Below are positions 31,961 through 35,105 of a stretch of 35,105 bases of DNA, in pieces (the first letter of the stretch is position 1; every line of letters begins with the position of its first letter). Below the pieces are notes generated by a model. It was not told the origin of the DNA. It did not search any database and saw only the letters and a list, made by a program, of their open reading frames with translations. The DNA is from Halobacteriovorax sp. (lineage in GTDB: Bacteria > Bdellovibrionota > Bacteriovoracia > Bacteriovoracales > Bacteriovoracaceae). A program made the position numbers and the translations under genes. The stretch is taken from the NCBI GenBank assembly GCA_020048985.1, contig JAIFLR010000035.1, forward strand, positions 1 to 35,105, read 5' to 3'.

Positions 31961-32356
31961 ATGAGAGCTTTAGTATTGTTAATCGCTTTAAGTTTTAATT
32001 TGATTTCAGAAAGTTTTGCTTTCACTTGCAGTGGCACTGATGAATCAGGTGAAGCCTTAGTTATTACCTCCAATCGAAAGGAAGTCACAATTAAATACGG
32101 GAACACTCCTATCGAGATCTTGCCTATTTTTACCAACGATTGGGACGGCCACATGACTGGTTTAATTACCGCTGATGGAATTTCAATAAAATATGATGAT
32201 CATTATGGATGTATCAGGAATGTTGTCATTACCGGCCTTTTAAAGCGCGACGGCTATGGTCATATTACGACTCTTAAGTTTGCTGGCTGCAATGGTGGAT
32301 CTACTCCAGACCAGCTATGCTTTCCGCGAGGTCACATTAGTTCTAAGTTTAAATAA
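31961..32356 (+). CDS. Small secreted protein of unknown function
   Basis: A 131-residue product with a signal peptide (core about residues 3-15, cleavage near Phe-Ala 20-21). The mature part is beta-rich, with four Cys (in FTCSG, YGCIR, AGCNG and LCFPR) that could form two disulfides, and many Gly, Asp and Thr residues. No family is recognised. A good ribosome binding site (AAAGGAAG) is six bases before the ATG. A strong two-way hairpin follows the stop. It sits between the DUF4360 gene and the convergent metalloprotease gene. Confidence 0.7.
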   Translation: MRALVLLIALSFNLISESFAFTCSGTDESGEALVITSNRKEVTIKYGNTPIEILPIFTNDWDGHMTGLITADGISIKYDDHYGCIRNVVITGLLKRDGYGHITTLKFAGCNGGSTPDQLCFPRGHISSKFK

Positions 32357-32388
32357 AAAAAAGGCGCAGTTTCCTGCGCCTTTCTGCA
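32354..32388. terminator. Bidirectional intrinsic terminator
   Basis: GGCGCAG (32363-32369), TTTC loop, CTGCGCC (32374-32380), flanked by an A-run on the left and TTT on the right. It serves the gene ending at 32356 and, more strongly, the minus-strand gene ending at 32409, because on that strand the hairpin is followed by T's. Confidence 0.9.
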
Positions 32389-32408
32389 ATTAAATACTTA
32401 ATTAAAAA

Positions 32409-33275
32409 CTAGTTAGCTTTTGGCTTGAACCAGCAAAGAGGTCTTAAACCAACAGAGTAGCCATTCGACTTGTGGCAAGTTCCTTGAACTTCTTCTTTCT
32501 GAGAAACGTCTTCGTTCATACCAACATCACAAAGTGAACCTTGGAAGTATGTATCTAGACGACACTGGTGAGCAGGGTGAGCATCATCAGTTTTTGTGAC
32601 GATGTTTGCATCAGGAGTTTCAAATTTAGCAGCTGGCTTGCTTCTAAGAGCAGCAAAAAGATTAGCTACAGACATTCCGGCCATCCCGCCTCTGATACAA
32701 AGATTTTTATCATCTTTGTTCGCCCAAACTTTAGCACAAGCATTAACTAGTGACTCTGGAGCGTTTAGAGTTGCAACGATAGCAGCGTTGTCATCGTTCA
32801 AGAAAGTTTTACGAAGACATTTAAGGTTAGCGAAGTAATCAGCTTGACCTTCATTTGATGCCCATTTGTTCATGAAGCCAGCGATTTTTGGAGCTCCACC
32901 AAGAAGGTGACCTGTTTCGTGACAAAGAACTAGAGCGAATCCATCTTCAGTGATTGTTTCATGACGAGCAAGACCACCGTACATGTTAACATTCCAGTTT
33001 GATCCAGACTGAGAAGCATTGGCATTTACAGTAGCATCAGTCCATTTACGGGCGATGTTTAGTTTTTTGCCTAAGTTACTAGCGATTGGAGAGTAGATAG
33101 CTTCAACTCTATCGATTACATTGTTGAATTGCTCTTCAGTAAGACCACCCATTCTAAGTGAATCTACTGGTATAGAAAGATCGTTTTCTTCTACGAAACC
33201 GCTTTTTCCATCTTCGCTACAAGCAATTGCTGCTGTTGAGAAGACCAACATGAGTGAAAGTAATAAATTCTTCAT
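32409..33275 (-). CDS. Secreted HExxH zinc metalloprotease, Cys-rich, family unknown
   Basis: A 288-residue exported product (signal peptide about 1-18, Ala-Ile-Ala cleavage). The gluzincin-type zinc motif HETGH is at 119-123 (His119, Glu120, His123), with a likely third ligand Glu142 in NEGQADYF, 18 residues further, a spacing used by gluzincins. Ten cysteines, mostly in the C-terminal half (for example LCIRGG, HQCRLD, SLCDVG, GTCHKS, PLCWFK), suggest a disulfide-braced extracellular enzyme. It differs from the matrixin at 15756, which uses HExxHxxGxxH. AAGGA precedes the ATG. It is probably released to attack host, prey or environmental protein; substrate unknown. It could also be an inactive binding protein, but the zinc set looks complete. 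Confidence 0.8.
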   Translation of the reverse strand: MKNLLLSLMLVFSTAAIACSEDGKSGFVEENDLSIPVDSLRMGGLTEEQFNNVIDRVEAIYSPIASNLGKKLNIARKWTDATVNANASQSGSNWNVNMYGGLARHETITEDGFALVLCHETGHLLGGAPKIAGFMNKWASNEGQADYFANLKCLRKTFLNDDNAAIVATLNAPESLVNACAKVWANKDDKNLCIRGGMAGMSVANLFAALRSKPAAKFETPDANIVTKTDDAHPAHQCRLDTYFQGSLCDVGMNEDVSQKEEVQGTCHKSNGYSVGLRPLCWFKPKAN

Positions 33276-33356
33276 TTAACATCCTTGTTTTTGATCATTT
33301 CTGTCTCGGTACCATTTCCCTGTTCCGGACATACTAAAAAATATGGTTAGTAGTTA

Positions 33357-33386
33357 AGCATAACAATAGTGAAAATGCGGTGTAAA
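33357..33386 (-). promoter_or_regulatory. Candidate promoter of the metalloprotease gene
   Basis: On the minus strand TTTACA (33381-33386), an 18-base spacer and TATGCT (33357-33362) give five of six and four of six consensus matches. The leader to the gene at 33275 would be about 75 bases. Confidence 0.35.
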
Positions 33387-33433
33387 ACACTACTTTATTA
33401 GTGGAATTTCATGACAGTAAATGTTTGATATTT

Positions 33434-33458
33434 TAAAAATGCTGAGTGAATTGCTCAG
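33434..33458 (-). terminator. Possible terminator overlapping the recX stop codon
   Basis: CTGAG and CTCAG (33442-33446, 33454-33458) form a 5-base stem with a 7-base loop on the minus strand, followed by CATTTTT. The stem is short and includes the recX TGA, so the call is tentative. Confidence 0.35.
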
Positions 33459-33931
33459 GATTGTGCGTTCAGAAACTGGTTCAGCGCCTTCTTGCTTTCT
33501 TCAAAACGATGACCTTTAGAGATCAAAAACCTTAAAACTTTATCTCTTAATTTGTTCTTCGCAGCGAAATCTTTAGGAATTTCTTTGGAGCGGAGTTTTT
33601 TATGAATGAGTTTTTCGATGCTATCCTCATCCGTGAAACCAAGCTCAATTTCAATAACTCTGAATTCTTCTGCGTCAAATTCAAGTTTTTCCATCGCCCC
33701 ACGTTTTTTGATTTTATCTTCTGATTCACCTTTCATCATCCATTTACGAATAAAAAGGCGCTTGTAGCTTTCTTCTTTAAGTAAACCCTTGGCCTTAAGT
33801 TCCAGAATCACTTCATCCACTTCGTGTGGAAGGTTATCTTTTTTTGAACGTAGTTTTTGTTTGAGTTTAAACTCTGAATAGTCTTGGCGGGCGAGGAGAT
33901 GAATTGAGTAGTTGTAAATTCTTTTATTCAT
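33455..33931 (-). CDS. recX: Regulatory protein RecX
   Basis: RecX binds in the groove of RecA filaments and limits their growth and activity. The 158-residue, all-helical product has the family's repeated three-helix layout: an opening YSIHLLARQDYSEFKLKQKLRSK, a second repeat around KGLLKEESYKRLFIRKWMMKGESEDKIKKRG and a third ending RDKVLRFLISKGHRFE. Lys, Glu and Arg dominate. It lies directly downstream of recA, the usual position. The ATG immediately follows the T-run of an intrinsic terminator and has no ribosome binding site, so expression probably depends on read-through and is kept low. Confidence 0.92.
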   Translation of the reverse strand: MNKRIYNYSIHLLARQDYSEFKLKQKLRSKKDNLPHEVDEVILELKAKGLLKEESYKRLFIRKWMMKGESEDKIKKRGAMEKLEFDAEEFRVIEIELGFTDEDSIEKLIHKKLRSKEIPKDFAAKNKLRDKVLRFLISKGHRFEESKKALNQFLNAQS

Positions 33932-33958
33932 AAAAAAAGGGCTGCCCGAGAGCAGCCC
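33932..33958 (-). terminator. Intrinsic terminator between recA and recX
   Basis: On the minus strand GGGCTGC (33952-33958) pairs with GCAGCCC (33939-33945) across a 6-base loop, followed by seven T's that end exactly at the recX ATG. It should stop most recA transcripts. Confidence 0.9.
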
Positions 33959-33967
33959 TATTTAAAA

Positions 33968-35068
33968 CTACTGAACTTTAGCTTTGGTCTTAGATGCTTT
34001 TTCTTCTTTGATTTCACCAGTCGTCATATCAACGTTGGCAATTTCAGTGTTTTTAGTAAGTCCGTGCTTAACAAAAACTTTCTGACGGATTTCAGACATT
34101 AATTCTGGATTTGTTTTGAGGAATTCTTTAGAAGCTTCGCGGCCTTGGCCAAGCTTAGCGTTGTTATAAGAATACCAAGATCCAGCTTTCTCTATGATGC
34201 CTTCATTAGCGGCAACATCAAGAAGATCGCCTTCTTTAGAAATACCAGCACCATACATAATATCAAATTCAACTTCTTTGAAAGGAGGAGCTACTTTGTT
34301 TTTAACGATCTTAACTTTTGTGCGGTTTCCGATAACTTCTTCGCCGTCTTTTAAAGCACCGATACGACGAATATCCATACGAACTGAAGCGTAGAATTTA
34401 AGAGCGTTACCACCAGTAGTTGTTTCTGGGTTTCCGAACATTACACCAATTTTCATACGAAGTTGGTTAATGAAGATCACAGTACAGTTTGAACGAGAGA
34501 TTGAACCAGTTAGTTTACGAAGAGCTTGTGACATAAGACGAGCTTGTAAGCCCATATGTGAATCGCCCATATCGCCTTCAAGTTCCGCTTTAGGAGTAAG
34601 TGCAGCGACTGAATCGATAATCAAAAGATTAACTGCACCTGAACGAACAAGCATATCCGTGATTTCTAAAGCTTGTTCCCCAGAATCTGGCTGAGAAATA
34701 AGAGTGTTAGGAATATCAACGCCAAGCTTCGCAGCATAGTTAGTGTCGAGTGCATGTTCTGCATCAACGAAAGCCACTGTTCCGCCAGCTTTTTGGCATT
34801 CAGCTGCGATATGAAGAGTAAGAGTTGTTTTACCAGAAGATTCTGGGCCGTAGATTTCAATGATTCGACCTTGAGGAATACCACCAATGCCTAAAGCAAG
34901 ATCAATCCCAAGTGATCCAGTAGAAATTGCTGGAATTTTTTCCGCAACATCACCAGAAGCTAGGCGCATGATCGCACCTTTGCCGAATTGTTTTTCAATG
35001 GTTGATAAAGCTAGATCAAGAGCTTTTTTCTTGTTGGCTGCGTCTGTAGTCGTTGGCTGTAGTGACAT
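33968..35068 (-). CDS. recA: Recombinase RecA
   Basis: RecA forms filaments on single-stranded DNA for homologous recombination, SOS induction and repair. The 366-residue protein has Walker A GPESSGKT (74-81), the [15 protein letters not shown] Walker B segment, the [20 protein letters not shown] loop L1 region and the [37 protein letters not shown] region with loop L2, all as in E. coli RecA. The N-terminal extension and acidic C-terminal tail are normal. A good ribosome binding site (AAGGAGA) precedes the ATG at 35068. Only 37 bases upstream are in the window, so the promoter and any LexA box cannot be judged. Confidence 0.99.
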   Translation of the reverse strand: MSLQPTTTDAANKKKALDLALSTIEKQFGKGAIMRLASGDVAEKIPAISTGSLGIDLALGIGGIPQGRIIEIYGPESSGKTTLTLHIAAECQKAGGTVAFVDAEHALDTNYAAKLGVDIPNTLISQPDSGEQALEITDMLVRSGAVNLLIIDSVAALTPKAELEGDMGDSHMGLQARLMSQALRKLTGSISRSNCTVIFINQLRMKIGVMFGNPETTTGGNALKFYASVRMDIRRIGALKDGEEVIGNRTKVKIVKNKVAPPFKEVEFDIMYGAGISKEGDLLDVAANEGIIEKAGSWYSYNNAKLGQGREASKEFLKTNPELMSEIRQKVFVKHGLTKNTEIANVDMTTGEIKEEKASKTKAKVQ

Positions 35069-35105
35069 GAGGAATCTCCTTCTCTCGTAAATAAAATATT
35101 ATGAA

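Overview
The window looks like a chromosomal segment of a low-to-mid GC, Gram-negative bacterium, most likely a member of Bdellovibrionota (Bacteriovorax/Peredibacter-like). This is an inference. It rests on gene content (TamA/TamB outer-membrane machinery, Lon, a RecA-RecX pair, two DUF4360 secreted proteins, a TIGR02147/DUF4423-like regulator, a MYXO-CTERM-like protein tail) and on AT-rich but not extreme composition; no rRNA is present to confirm it. There is no tRNA, rRNA, CRISPR array, insertion sequence or prophage. The longest gene-free stretch is about 230 bases, between the divergent genes at 30969 and 31200, and it holds a striking pair of palindromes.

Layout. (1) 1-2983, plus strand: the tail of an unidentified gene, then aroQ, efp, accB and accC, packed as an operon (shikimate pathway, translation factor, acetyl-CoA carboxylase). 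(2) 3031-11241, plus strand: a TPR-like protein, TamB and TamA with overlapping start/stop codons, an envelope biogenesis operon. (3) 11312-12291: a strong sigma-70 type promoter, rplM, rpsI and an intrinsic terminator. (4) 12305-14944: a divergent UvrA-like double ABC ATPase whose second nucleotide site has lost key residues and which appears to be leaderless. (5) 15003-17968: three exported proteins, including a matrixin-type metalloprotease with a MYXO-CTERM-like tail and a small AMIN-like protein, followed by lon (17985-20564) and a bidirectional terminator. (6) 20622-28000, mostly minus strand: rpoZ, a long-chain acyl-CoA ligase, two small unknowns that meet convergently with overlapping stop codons, an orphan lipoprotein substrate-binding protein coupled to alaS, and alaS. 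(7) 28075-33275: an exported-protein island of six secreted or membrane-anchored unknowns plus one HTH regulator. It includes two related DUF4360 genes facing away from each other around twin palindromes, and a HExxH secreted metalloprotease. (8) 33455-35068, minus strand: recA followed by recX, with an intrinsic terminator squeezed directly against the recX start codon.

Most of the window is housekeeping. The accessory interest lies in the UvrA paralogue, the secreted protease cluster at 15-18 kb, and the 28-33 kb exported island with its two candidate operator regions (30155-30184 and 31044-31091). No single obviously new defence or mobile system is visible; the best candidates for undescribed biology are those loci.
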